DNA of 64,000 bases from Lepiota brunneoincarnata (GCA_023014365.1 JAEBUN010000037.1:1-64000); one strand, 5' to 3'. Counted from the stretch's first letter, positions 1 through 10,115 are shown. A program made the numbers and translations. Notes: generated from the letters alone by a model not told the origin.

Positions 1-919
1 AGACTTGTGGACTGGCAAAGAACGTAGGCTTTACCTGCGGGGGAGTCACAATCTATTTGCAAGTTCACATCGTTCGTAACCCCGCGTATCGAGTACTCTT
101 GGGACGACCTTTGATGTAATGACGGCTAGCGAAGTCAGGAATAGCGCCAGTGGCGAGCAAAACCTTGGTTATTACGGACCCAAATACCAGAGAACGGGCT
201 TGTGTTACCAACTTATGCTCGAGGAGAGTGTAATCCTCCTAAGCTTAGGGAAAACAGTCAAAATTTTCAAGAAACCTCGATGAGTTGACTGAGGGAAAGG
301 AGAGGTGGCTTGTATAATAGACTATGATGATGAGAAGGGGCCCTGTCGTCGCACAAACACTAAGCTTAGCAAAAGGAAGCTTCTCAGAGGCCGAGCTACA
401 GCTAATGTTCATTGACCAAGTCATACGCGATGAGGACATGCCCACAGGAAGATAGAGCAACGGCATTATCGTGCCTAGGGCGCATCGCCAACGCACAGGA
501 TACGGAGGGTCAGGGAATAAACTGTCTTCGAAACTGAAGGGGATGACGAAGATATTGTACAATGCCTGGCTGGGAAGAAATATAAACCAGTCACTTAAAA
601 GTGAGGCCAGTGTTAGGTGATTTACCAGAGAAATTCAGGATAAAACGAGAAATAAAAGGGGATCCGCTGGCAGAAATGCCTAAGCTTAGCATGCATCCTC
701 CGAGTTTGTCCCGACAGGCAGATATACGGAGGAGCGCAAGCTTAAGCTGGATGAAGCCCCATGCAGGGGATTTCTTGTGGCCAGAAGAAAGAAAGCTGAT
801 GCACCAAGTCATGATGCTTCAGGAAAGGGCATTCGCCATGGACAGATGAGGAGAGGGGATGTTTTAGGGAAGACTTCTTCCCGCCGATCAAGATACTGAC
901 GGTAGAACATACTCCGTGG
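1..919 (+). pseudogene. T copy A: protease C-terminal part and pol linker, frameshifted
   Basis: The first 120 nt encode the end of a retropepsin-like domain. The homologous stretch in copy C contains the DSGSQ active site, and B and C retain a leucine-rich end of the same fold. In A one T is missing from the run near 111-114, which throws the frame. A second indel near 830 (one extra base compared with copy C) separates the open stretch at 601-849 from the RT frame at 920. The region carries three TAAGCTTA motifs (240, 361, 681). It is the N-terminal part of a former gag-pro-pol polyprotein and cannot be translated as one chain here. Confidence 0.7.
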
Positions 920-2854
920 GTGGAGAAGCCCATTCTGATTCCACCAGCGATCTATGATGAAGTCTGTGCCATTATAAAGAGAAAGATTAGTGCTGGTGTA
1001 TACGAGCCGTCGAACTCATCCTATAGATCCCGATGGTTCTGTGTGGTGAAGAAAGATGGGAAAAGTTTGAGACTGGTACACAGCTTGGAGCCACTGAACA
1101 GAGTGACGATAGCGCATTCAGGACTGCCGCCAGCAACGGAAGATTTGGCGATGCACTTCGCAGGCAGAGCTTGTGGAGGCATTCTGGATCTATATGTTGG
1201 CTATGACGAGCGACTGTTAGCTGAGTCATCTCGGGACTTAACAACGTTCCAGACGCCTTTTGGAGCGCTACGCTTAGTGACATTACCCATGGGATGGACC
1301 AACTCAGTGCCTATATTCCATGAGGATGTAACAGCGATCCTAGCCAGTGAGATACCAGAATACACGATGCCGTACATAGATGATGTACCTATCAGAGGGC
1401 CGAAAACTAGATATGAGTTGCCAGATGGCACGGAAGAGACGTTGAAAGAGAACCCAGGGATCCGAAGATTTGTATGGGAACACATGCAAACCATCAATAG
1501 GATTCTACAGAGGATGAAATACGTAGGAGGAACCTTCTCTGGGCCCAAGACGACTATCTGTGCTGATGAAATCACCGTGGTGGGTTTTGAATGCTCATAT
1601 AAAGGACGGTTGCCTGCCACAGACACCATTGGGAAGATATTAAGATGGGGGGATTGCGAGAATGTCTCCGAGCTAAGGGGTTTTCTAGGAACAGCTACGC
1701 GCTGCAGGAATCATATCCCAAAGTTCATAGCCATAGCGGCACCTCTGTACGAAAAGCTTAAAAAAGGGCAAGAGTTTGAGTGGGGAGAAAACGAGCGGAA
1801 AGCGCAGCAGGAGCTGAAAGATGCGATTCAGCGCTGTTTCCCGACCAGGAACCCCGAATTTCCGAGTAAACAACCCATAGTAGTAGCCGTGGATACCTCA
1901 TGGAGGGCAGTGGGATACTACATATATCAGAGAGATGGAGAAGACGCTAAGCTTATACATTATGTGAAGTTTGGGTCAATATTATTGGATGAAAGACAGC
2001 AGAGATACTCTCAGCCCAAGCAAGAGCTATGCGGCTTAAGAATGGTGCTGGAACAAGAGAAATATTTACTGTGGGGATCAAGAAACTTAGTGGTGGAGAC
2101 GGATGCGAAGTTTCTCTTTGGGATGTTAAACAACCCAGGGAAGCTCCCGAACGCCACAGTAAACCGCTGGGTGGACTTCATTAGGTCGTTCCACTTCACG
2201 CTAGTACACAAAGAAGGGAAGAACTTTGGACCGGACGGACTGTCCAGGCGACGCTACTATCCCGGTGATGAGACAGCCCGTCGCTTCGACGATGGATCCG
2301 AGGATGAAGGAGAGGAGTTCGAACTGATCAAAGAAGATCCAGGGGCCGCAGATCCTTTACCCTTGGAAGCCTTCTGCGATGAGATCGACAGTCGCTCTGG
2401 CTTCAACCAGGGTCTGGCGCGTGATGTGTATGATTTTGAGTATGAGCTGGATCAAGCCCGGGAAGAGTACTTGGATGAACAACAGGCTAAGCTTAGGGTT
2501 ATAGAAGACCCAGCCTGTCCAGAAAACCATCGACAAGTACTAAGCTTAATGACGGATGTCAGGCTAGTGCCAGGTTTCGAAGAGGAAAAGTCGGCCGAGA
2601 TAGAGGAAACATATGATGAGTCGCGCAGGACAGATACAGCGCGAATACAAGATGAAAGGATACCCAAAGTCAGGGAATACCTGAAAACAGGGGGCAGTAG
2701 CGCAGCTGAAGGCTTGGATGAGCCAGATCTGCATAAGCTTAAGCATATGGTAGAGCATTTCTTCTTGGATAAAGAGGGGAGGCTGTATAGGACGAGTCCT
2801 AGCGGTCAGCATCAGCTAGTAGTGGATAAGGAGCAACGTATGTATATGTTGTGA
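920..2854 (+). CDS. T copy A: reverse transcriptase-RNase H segment of pol (644 codons)
   Basis: This is an open polyprotein segment. The first codon is GTG, so it is not a true initiation site. Near residue 154 is the RT catalytic box YIDD, preceded by the PMGWTNS motif typical of Ty3/Gypsy RT. An insert of about 35 residues follows the YIDD box, a feature shared with copy C. An RNase H-like domain (VVAVDTSWRAVGYYIY, later VVETDAKF) lies around residues 315-400. The C-terminal third is acidic and leads to the integrase zinc domain. It ends at an in-frame TGA at 2852-2854, also present in copy C. Reverse transcription of the element RNA is the expected role. Whether this copy is active is doubtful because integrase is interrupted. 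Confidence 0.85.
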   Translation: MEKPILIPPAIYDEVCAIIKRKISAGVYEPSNSSYRSRWFCVVKKDGKSLRLVHSLEPLNRVTIAHSGLPPATEDLAMHFAGRACGGILDLYVGYDERLLAESSRDLTTFQTPFGALRLVTLPMGWTNSVPIFHEDVTAILASEIPEYTMPYIDDVPIRGPKTRYELPDGTEETLKENPGIRRFVWEHMQTINRILQRMKYVGGTFSGPKTTICADEITVVGFECSYKGRLPATDTIGKILRWGDCENVSELRGFLGTATRCRNHIPKFIAIAAPLYEKLKKGQEFEWGENERKAQQELKDAIQRCFPTRNPEFPSKQPIVVAVDTSWRAVGYYIYQRDGEDAKLIHYVKFGSILLDERQQRYSQPKQELCGLRMVLEQEKYLLWGSRNLVVETDAKFLFGMLNNPGKLPNATVNRWVDFIRSFHFTLVHKEGKNFGPDGLSRRRYYPGDETARRFDDGSEDEGEEFELIKEDPGAADPLPLEAFCDEIDSRSGFNQGLARDVYDFEYELDQAREEYLDEQQAKLRVIEDPACPENHRQVLSLMTDVRLVPGFEEEKSAEIEETYDESRRTDTARIQDERIPKVREYLKTGGSSAAEGLDEPDLHKLKHMVEHFFLDKEGRLYRTSPSGQHQLVVDKEQRMYML

Positions 2855-4036
2855 GCCAGCCACGACTTCCTAGGACACAGAGGAATATACGCAACCACTA
2901 AGCTTATAACGCAGAGGTTCTGGTGGCCGGAAGTTGAAGGAGACGTAGCTTGGTATGTGCAATCGTGCCATCTATGCCAGCAACGGCAAAAGGTGATCAT
3001 CGAGACGCCGCCAATAGTAACGCCCACGCCGTTGATATTCCAAGTGCTACATGTGGACACACTACATATGACGCCAAGTGCTAATGGGTGTAGCTATATT
3101 GTGCATGGAAGGTGTGGACTGTCATCTTGGATGGAGGCAAAAGCGTTGAGAAAAGAGAACGCCAGTTCGATCGCGCAGTGGTTATTCGAAGATATCATTT
3201 GCTGATGGGGCTGTATAGTGAAGATTGTCACGGACAACGGTTCTCCATTTAAGAAAGCTGTTCGATGGCTAGAAGAAAAATATGGGATAAAGGGAGTAAC
3301 GATATCTCCTTACAATTCCAAAGCGAATGGGATTATTGAGCGACCCCACTGGGATGTGCGACAAATGTTGTACAAAGCTACATATGGAGACGTCAAAAAG
3401 TGGTATTGGCACCTACCGCACGTTATGTGGGCAGATCGGATCACCATTAGAAAAGGAATGGGGTGTTCCCCGTACTTTTTGGTAACCGGAGCGCACCCGA
3501 CGCTACCTTTGGATGTCAAAGAGGCCACTTGGCTGGTGCAGCTACCGAATAAGTACTTGACCACGGCCGAGTTGATAGGATATCGAGCTCAGGCTTTGGC
3601 AAAACATGTTCGGCATGTTGAGGAGATGCGTCAGCGTGTTTCAGACACTAAGCTTAGCAGGGCTTGGGAAATGGAACGGCAAGCAGCGCATAAGATAAAA
3701 GACTATCACTTCGGCGCAGGAGATTTAGTATTAGTGAGAAATACGGCTATAGAGAGCTCAGCAGACAGGAAGATGAAACCCAGGTATCTAGGACCCATGG
3801 TGGTCATATCTAGATCAAAGGGAGGATCTTATATCCTGGCAGAGTTGGACGGTTCGGTATGGCAGAATAAAGTGGCGGCGTTCAGAGTAATTCCCTACTT
3901 AGCCAGGAAACATATACCGTTGCCGCCGGAATTACAAGAGTTGATAGATCTGTCGCCAGAGGGACTGAAGACCCTGGAGGAGACTACTGAGGATGAGCCT
4001 AGTGACAGATGGGAGCCGGAAGAGTTGGAAGGATAG
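2855..4036 (+). pseudogene. T copy A: integrase, interrupted by in-frame TGA codons
   Basis: The reading frame continues from RT. A zinc-binding HHCC-type domain (HDFLGHRGIY, then CHLCQQ near 2965-2990) is followed by the catalytic core, with D in VLHVDTLH and in KIVTDNG, and E in [12 protein letters not shown]-terminal SH3-like part follows (residues such as [10 protein letters not shown], then YLGPMVV). There is no chromodomain. Two TGA codons (2852-2854 and 3203-3205) interrupt the chain. The second sits where relatives have arginine (C-R-W-G), so a CGA-to-TGA change is likely. Both stops are also in copy C. The ORF after the second stop runs to 4036 and ends 77 nt before the convergent antisense gene. 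Confidence 0.8.
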
Positions 4037-4112
4037 AAAAAACCTGATATTGTGGACAGAACTATCTACTTATCGACGGAAAACTATCCTAGGGACTGTA
4101 AAAGCGTTAAGC

Positions 4113-5460
4113 TTAAGTGGGGAGGGGCTTGTCCAAGTCGGAGAGGTTGCGCAAAAGACTTTTGAGACGGATGCGCTCTTGAATGAGGAATTGGAACCTC
4201 TTTAAGTTAGCTTCGAGCGAGGGAATAGCCTCGATGAAGTCCCGGCTGAGCGAATTGAGGTCGCATTTGACAGACCGAGCATCGTCACTTCGAGATTCAG
4301 ACTCGTACTCGTCGCGAGAGTGAGACAGGAGGTTTTGGAGTTCCTGGAGCAAACAAGCTGCCCGGGAAAAGTGTCAGAACTGCTAAGCTTAGCGAACAGA
4401 AGTGAGAAATTGCCCACCGGATAAGCCTGCGAAGGTGCGCTCATCAGAAGCAGACTCGGTACGGGCGCGTTTGGCAGTATTGGCGCTGGCTTTGGCTAGA
4501 ACCTGTTCAGCCCGGACATAACAGCAGTGTTTAGTGTTCATATTGGGAACTTGACAATAGGGAAGAAGACGGACAGAGCCTTTAGACGATGAGGACTTTT
4601 TGACAGTCTCCTAGAGAGAGAGGAAGTCAGAATCAGTGGTTGGGGGGAGTGGAGCTGGCGCACCACGTCGGAGGTAGACAAACGACGCTTGCGATAAGGT
4701 GGAACTACACGAACCTCTTCGACGATAGCTTGAGAGACCTCCTCGTCGACCATCATGTCCTGAAGGCGAGCGATGATCTCAGCCAATGTAATAGGTTGAG
4801 AAGCAGCTAGATTACCGTGTCAGCACCAGTTGCTCGGGAGTTGGAGGCACTATTCATACTCTCCGCAGGCTCGGTATCGGTGTCTACCACAACAGCAGCA
4901 GAGATAGGGGCCTTGCGACCCTTGCGAGGCTAAGCTTATGCATGAGAAGACAATTTGAAGCCAAAAGAACGCTAAGCTTACGCGTTTGGGGACAGCAGAG
5001 CCTTCGGCAACGTTGGAGGAAGTAGAGCCAGTCGTGGACGACGGGTTCTGAGCCTCTTCGGTACGGGTTTTGTGGGATTCTTCAGAGCGGACGCGATTAA
5101 TGCGGCTACAGCATTCAGAGAGCGCCTTATAGATCGCGGGCATCTCATAAGACGAATGGTAGTTGTTTTGGTAAATTTCGTAGAGCTTGCGAATACGGAA
5201 GACGTAGTCTTGGTTGACATGAAGCTTGATAGCTTCATTATCCTCCGATAACACTTCAATATAAGCAGACTAGAAATGATTGAGGAACAGCGAGAGAAGC
5301 ATGAAAAGAATAGACATACCCCAGGGGCGTCGAATGCGAGGAGAGCCTTCTCGACGAGGGGACGAGCGACTTGACCGTTTTGCAGGCGCTGAAGACGACC
5401 TTTGGCGTTGCTGATGAGATCGTCAAGCTCGACTTGAAGGTTGGGGATTGAAGAAGCCAT
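4113..5460 (-). CDS. T accessory gene 2 (antisense), six exons, 358 aa, unknown function
   Basis: I joined the exons by hand on the minus strand: 5460-5320, 5269-4982, 4929-4816, 4759-4664, 4610-4418 and 4357-4113. The total is 1077 nt, a multiple of three. All five introns (50-60 nt) have GT and AG ends. Every exon boundary is supported by copy C, where exons 1-4 have identical lengths. The product begins MASSIPNLQVELDDL, has a helical N-terminal half, a Ser/Thr-rich linker, basic patches (PYRKRRL, KKSSSSK, AKRARTE) that could be nuclear signals, and a leucine-rich, possibly coiled-coil C terminus. No known domain is recognised. The frame has no nonsense codon in either copy A or copy C (C is broken only by an LTR insertion), which hints at constraint. 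It lies convergent to integrase and downstream of accessory gene 1 in the same direction. Confidence 0.75.
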
Positions 5461-6165
5461 TTTCTTACGAAGAGTGTCTGCTAGAATGAGACGTCGCTCC
5501 CTCGCTTTTATAAGAAAAGGCTGTCGGCAGTGATGACGAATCATGACGAGTGGATAAAGAGCACCCTCCACCCTAAGCTTATGACCTGAGAGGCCTAGGA
5601 AACCTGTAATCTTGAGTAGCCAGCCTTTGACAGACTAGCTGAACCACAGTTGCCTTATTGGGTAACAGGTCGCCAGGGTCTTGCGGTTATCAGTGTGCAC
5701 AGGGATTCGGATGGAACGGTGAGGGCACCGATTTCAATTTGGCTAGGGGGAGACGGGCCCCAAGTGGCGCAAATGGCAAGTGGCGCAAATGGTGCGTCAA
5801 ACCCTGTGTACAGGCTGGTTCGGGTTCGGGCGTGGTGCAAATGGCAAGTGGCGCAAATGGCACGTCAAACCCTGTGTACAGGCTGGTTCGGGTTCGGGCT
5901 TGTAAATGAAGCTGGAACGGATGACCGGTTCACTACACATGGCGAATCGTGGCGCGCTGAGATGTCAATAAACATCGCAGAAGTATCAGAGAAATATCTG
6001 ATGAGCGTATAAGCGGCTGGAAGCCTTAGCTTAGCTTGGGATATTCCAGAAGGGCCTTAAGCTTAACTCAGAAAGATACCAAGAGACAAGAATCGTTAAG
6101 CGAAATGTAACTATATACAGGACAAGAGGATATATTACATTCAAGAGAGGAAAGGGAAGCAGGCA
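5461..6165. other. Intergenic region between the two T accessory genes
   Basis: This 705-nt stretch separates the start of gene 2 from the end of gene 1 (both on the minus strand), so it should hold the gene 2 promoter and the gene 1 3' end. It contains two TAAGCTTA motifs (5574, 6058) and a 68-bp tandem duplication (5770-5902) that is absent from copy C. The ORFs called here on either strand are low-complexity products of that repeat. Confidence 0.6.
5770..5902. repeat. Tandem duplication, period 68 bp, two units
   Basis: Units begin at 5770 and 5838 with the same bases (caaatggcaagtggcgcaaa) and run through a shared ctgtgtacaggctggttcgg stretch. The two units differ at only a few positions. 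The corresponding region of copy C (around 22950-23100) has no such duplication, so it arose after A and C diverged. Confidence 0.85.
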
Positions 6166-8204
6166 CTAGTTCAAGTCCTCCAAGACAGACTCCGGATCCT
6201 GAGTCATCGGGAAAGCGAGGAAGAGGAGCGATTTGAGCTCCTCGAATTCTTCGTATGTCGGGACCCCCGGAAAGTTGTCAGCAAACTCGAAGAACGCCTG
6301 GACGTCTTCGAGGGACTTGGCCATACCCATCTCCACGAACGCCACGTCGTTACCGTCCAAGGCCGTCCTGGTAGCTTGCATCTCCTGGACGAACTGGTAG
6401 ATTACACGGCGGTGGTGGAAGGCCGATGCCTTGTAGGCAACACGATTGGCCTCCAGACTGACCAAGCTGGAGGACGCAACACGTGCGAAGGCAGCAAGAT
6501 CTGGGAAATAAAAAGTGAATAAATGGGAAAAACAGTGAACAGAGAAACTTACGGTATTCACTGGTCAGTGAGGACGTGACCAGGGCGTTCGCAACGCCAG
6601 CCGAGACTCGCGGATGGTCTGCGAAGGTACAGGGGTAGTTGTACAGGTCGCAGCTGCGACACTTCTTACCCTTGCCCAGAGGCTCGCACTCCAACTTACG
6701 AGCGGTGCAAGTAGTGCACCGAGACCGAGGCGGCACGTACTAGGGAAGGGGCAAAACAGTTAATAAGGAAACACGAGAAAAACTTGGAGAACGTACCGAA
6801 AGCTGGCTAGCTGCCAGCAGCCTAGAGAAGTCCTCACAAAAGAGCAGGACTGGGTGCCGGTATCCATGATCCCGGATTATTTTGGCTTCAGAACGTCGGA
6901 TGCGCGCCTGGGGAGTATATTTCTTTGGGCGCATGTTAGAGCTTTTCTTCGGTAGGGTTACGCGCGCGCGACGCGACCCTGAAGGTCCGGCTTGGGGAGG
7001 CAAGGACGGGGATGTGTCTGGGACCACCGGGCTCGGCAAACGAGAGGGGATGGGGGTTGGAGAAGCTAAGAATGAGTCTTGAAAAACGAACACCGGCTCC
7101 TGGGGAACAGGCGAAGGCTCCAAGAGGAGCTCCAAATCTGGAGAAGGCGAGGCCTCCGCGGGACTTGGGAGAGACTCGACTGAAGCAGAAGCCAAGTGAG
7201 GAAGCGAGGGCGTAGGACACCTGGGAGAGGCCAATGCGTTCCGCTCGACCAGGGTAGAGGACCAGTTAAAAATTTTGAAGAGGTCTTCTTGGGAGACCTC
7301 TGGGACCGGAGAATGCGATGGCGAATTTGAACTCGCCAGGAACAGAGGCGACGGGGGCGGCGCAGATGACTGTGCATGTTGCTTGCCTTTGAGAGCGGCA
7401 GGGATACGAGCTATGAGGCACACTATTAGCAGGAGCGGAGAAATAAGCAGAAAAAGGCTTAAGCTTACGCGTAGAAGTAGCCGAAGAGGCTACAGGAGAG
7501 GAGGGGCGGTTTGTTGAAGGGCCCGGCACCTCTGAACCTGATGCAATACCCAGGGGAGGGAGCACCAGCGAGCCTTCACCATCCAGGGTGCGCAGAGAGA
7601 TGGCGAGAGGGGGCAGCAACATTGAACTGGACGGAGCCTCTGTGGATAATCCACCAGAGGGCCCGCCGACAGGGATACCTAACGAAAGTTCTGCGGACAA
7701 TCCGGCAGAACTCTCGTCAGTTGGATTGCACAGTGACGCGATCGAGATGACGCGTCGCGGCACAGGAGTGGACAGGGGAGTGGCCGGCCGAGAGGTTGGT
7801 TCACGGGGTGGCGAGTACGGTGGGGGAGGGGTCCTATCCACACCTCCCTGGCGATTTCTGCAAGCTCCTCGTCCCACTCGCCCTCCTCTAGCTCTCCTAA
7901 CACGTGGTGCTGGTGGTTCCCATTGAGGAAGGAGGTTGCGACGCGCCGGGAGGCGAATAGTGAGACCTAAGGACAAAGAAAGCATGAGGAAAACAAGGAG
8001 AGCGAGAGAAAAGAGACTTATGTTGCGCAATCAACGAAGAGGGCGCGTCCTGAGAGGCCGGAGGGGCAGTGCTAGGCCCAGCGTAGTCTGAGGACAGTGT
8101 GAGGAAAAACAAAGATGATTGTAACACGAACTCTACTCACCAGAGGAGGAGTCCGTGTCTACTTCGTATCGGGCACGTTTGCTGCTGCGCGTGTTTCTGT
8201 CCAT
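6166..8204 (-). CDS. T accessory gene 1 (antisense), six exons, Zn2Cys6 protein, 587 aa
   Basis: Exons by manual joining on the minus strand: 8204-8141, 8087-8022, 7966-7469, 7410-6797, 6739-6553 and 6500-6166. They total 1764 nt, in frame to the TAG at 6166. Exons 1, 2 and 3 have the same lengths in copy C. Residues 422-451 form a textbook fungal Zn2Cys6 cluster: C-x2-C-x6-C-x8-C-x2-C-x6-C (CTTCTARKLEC through CRSC to YNYPC). Before it lie a Pro/Ser-rich region and a basic stretch (SRRARVTLPKK, RPKKYTP). After it is an acidic C-terminal domain of about 110 residues ending in LEDLN. By family knowledge this cluster binds DNA, so a nuclear DNA-binding role is likely but inferred. One defect: intron 2 begins AT instead of GT (8021-8020), at a CpG site. 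Without splicing there the frame shifts. Confidence 0.75.
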
Positions 8205-8520
8205 TGTTGATAGAAGTGGGCGTTAAGGAGTGATCTGCAAGCAGGATAAAACGAATAAAGAGTGAGAGGGAGAACGAAAGAGAGGAAACGAGACCTTGGG
8301 ACATTTAAAAGACCCAATAAAGAGATAAAAATTTAAGCTATAGCAACAAGAAGTTGATCTATACATTTAAACTCGGTGACATGACATCATTTGGAATAAG
8401 CTTAGCGAAAGTGCGCTACCCTCGAAGCTGGTGAACGTTCTAGACCATAGAGCGCGTCAGAGAGACTCAGATTCTGCGAATTTGAAGGAGATAATGACTG
8501 AGGACAGTCAGCAATTGGTT
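8205..8520. promoter_or_regulatory. Upstream region of T accessory gene 1
   Basis: This 316-nt region lies between the gene 1 start codon (8204, minus strand) and the polypurine tract. It is moderately conserved in copy C (20362-20686). On the minus strand it has T-rich tracts and an AT-rich TATA-like stretch near 8355-8375. It carries one TAAGCTTA motif (8397). Promoter function for the antisense genes is inferred from position only. Confidence 0.4.
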
Positions 8521-8529
8521 AGGGGGAGA
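8521..8529 (+). other. Polypurine tract of family T
   Basis: AGGGGGAGA lies directly against the 3' LTR start. The same purine run is present inverted at copy C (20362-20370). It shows that the antisense genes are inside the element, between integrase and the plus-strand primer. Confidence 0.75.
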
Positions 8530-9829
8530 TGATACGCCGATTTCACGCCTATACATGAATTCCGTACTCCGGAACAATTCTCTACATAGAATCATTGGCT
8601 ATATCATTAAAGAACTCTATAGAGGATTGGTACTATGTCCCGTAGTAGCCAGTTCGACCGAATTGAGGATATTCGAGCCTTGGAAGTGTTCAAACCAGTT
8701 CATTATCACTAAGCTTAGTGAACCAAACTATCGGAACGCTTTCCAGAGGGATTCAGGACTCTACATAGTCTATCGAGTATACTCCGGTCGCATCAAGGGA
8801 CCTTACGAGCAGTTTTCTGATGAACCCGGATGCGTTTGAATATAAAGAATGTACCTAGCGGCTGTCGCAGGAGTATTACGTCGAAAGCGAGCCCAATAAT
8901 GATGACCGGACCACGGAACAGAACGTTCAACGTTCGGGAGGCGACACCCGATGCCCAAAACCCTAGAAATATCAAAGACTCCTAATTAACGAGTGCTTTG
9001 TGGGTCCCGGCACCTTGGCCTATTGCTTAACTGAGATTAATTACAACGGATCAAGGGACTGTCCATCCGCTATACGTTCCGATCATAATTGATCCGGAGT
9101 CTTAACGCGCTCGCGTGGATGCAGAATAATGCAGGTGAGCACGGAACACGTCTGGCTGGATTGCCATTCGTTAATCAGAGAAAAACCCATAACCCAGGGC
9201 AAGGTAGAAATGCTGCCGAACCTTCCAAAATGTTCTACAGTGCCTGTAACAATTAAGCTTATTGTTTTCTATTTCATATTTACTATCTCTCGTATGTATC
9301 TAAACAATATAAATACGGTCGCACTTGTTCGTGGAGAAGCAAGAGGTCTCACCCCCACTTCCACACGCAAGTCTGCGAGCCGTGATCAAGAACGGTTTCA
9401 GAGGGCTATTTAGTGTGCGTCGTTAAGTGTGATTTCTTCGGTCGTCGACCAACCCAGAGACAGAGACAGAGACCAGAGTTCAGAGTTTAGAGTTCCAGAG
9501 TGCTAGAGACAGAGACAGAGACAGAGACCAGAGTTCAGAAACCAGAGACCAGAGACCAGAGACCCCGCGCTTTGAATTGACAGGGATTGTCCTTTCATTG
9601 TTGCACCGTACGGCTAAGATAACTTCAACGGCTGTTCGTTAACCTCTAAAACACTACTCTCTTGAATTTCGCTGTCAGAACGCACCCCCAGAACACCCTA
9701 AAAGACGAAACTGTTCATTATCTATCTCGTTCCACTTGTATTAGCTTAAGCTTATCGAACTTCGGCTAAGCTTAGTGAAAACAAGCCCACAATCGATATT
9801 TAAAACCTACAAACGTTGTTACCTTTTCA
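8530..9829 (+). repeat. Family T 3' LTR (1300 bp) of copy A
   Basis: It begins TGATACGCC and ends CCTTTTCA. The same ends are seen at 41378-42678 (1301 bp), 30763-40312 (about 1303 bp after removing the K insertion), 19107-20361 and 17563-18784. A TATA-like TATAAATA is at 9308-9315. Downstream is an imperfect AGAGAC-type microsatellite (about 9459-9570), probably in the transcribed R/U5 part. Five TAAGCTTA motifs lie in or beside it (8710, 9254, 9747, 9767, and 8397 just outside). Short ORFs of 94 codons inside it are not supported as genes. Confidence 0.85.
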
Positions 9830-10115
9830 GCGCCCAGTTATATTTACTTATCACATGCCACCACCCGTCTATAGTTAGTTCACCTTTGGCCTGTGATTTC
9901 CACCTGTTCGCATGTGATTCTCTTCTCTATCACATGCCAGTTATCTCAATAGTATATATAGACCTAAGTATTACTTGTAATCCTTAGCTTTGTCTTGTTA
10001 TACATTGTATTTGTTCCTGTTCATTGGCGTTGCCCTTGACTTGCTCGCATTACTCAACGGTTAACTTGTCGTTAATCGCATTGAGCCTTGCAGATGCCTA
10101 ACCAGCATAACAAAG
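9830..10115. other. Unassigned AT-rich spacer between T copies A and B
   Basis: There is no match to any other part of the window. It has a TATATATA-like stretch near 9952-9959 and an ATG at about 10093 that opens only a short frame. It replaces the 5' LTR and leader that copy B should have, so B is 5'-truncated or was rearranged here. Confidence 0.4.

Larger units (their letters stand above)
1..9829 (+). mobile_element. Ty3/Gypsy family T, copy A, 5' part outside window
   Basis: The order is protease, RT-RNase H and integrase on the plus strand, then two antisense spliced genes, a polypurine tract and a 3' LTR. The same order is found, inverted, in copy C (19107-42678), which fixes the element's architecture. 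Copy A is CpG-rich compared with B and C, so it is probably the youngest or least methylated T copy. It is still broken in pol by frameshifts and in-frame TGA codons. No target-site duplication can be tested because the 5' end is missing. The bases after the 3' LTR (gcgcc) cannot be matched. Confidence 0.85.

Noticed and set aside
6882..7926. Several plus-strand ORFs of 66-112 codons opposite the T accessory genes
   Set aside because: They are reverse-frame shadows of the GC-rich exons of accessory gene 1 and have no domain features.
8555..9413. Two 94-codon ORFs inside the T LTR, repeated in every T LTR
   Set aside because: They recur only because the LTR recurs. Other T LTRs have stops or altered ends, and there is no motif or start context to support translation.
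9459..9570. AGAGAC repeats in T LTRs considered as a CRISPR-like or telomeric array
   Set aside because: They are an imperfect microsatellite without spacers and are present in each T LTR.
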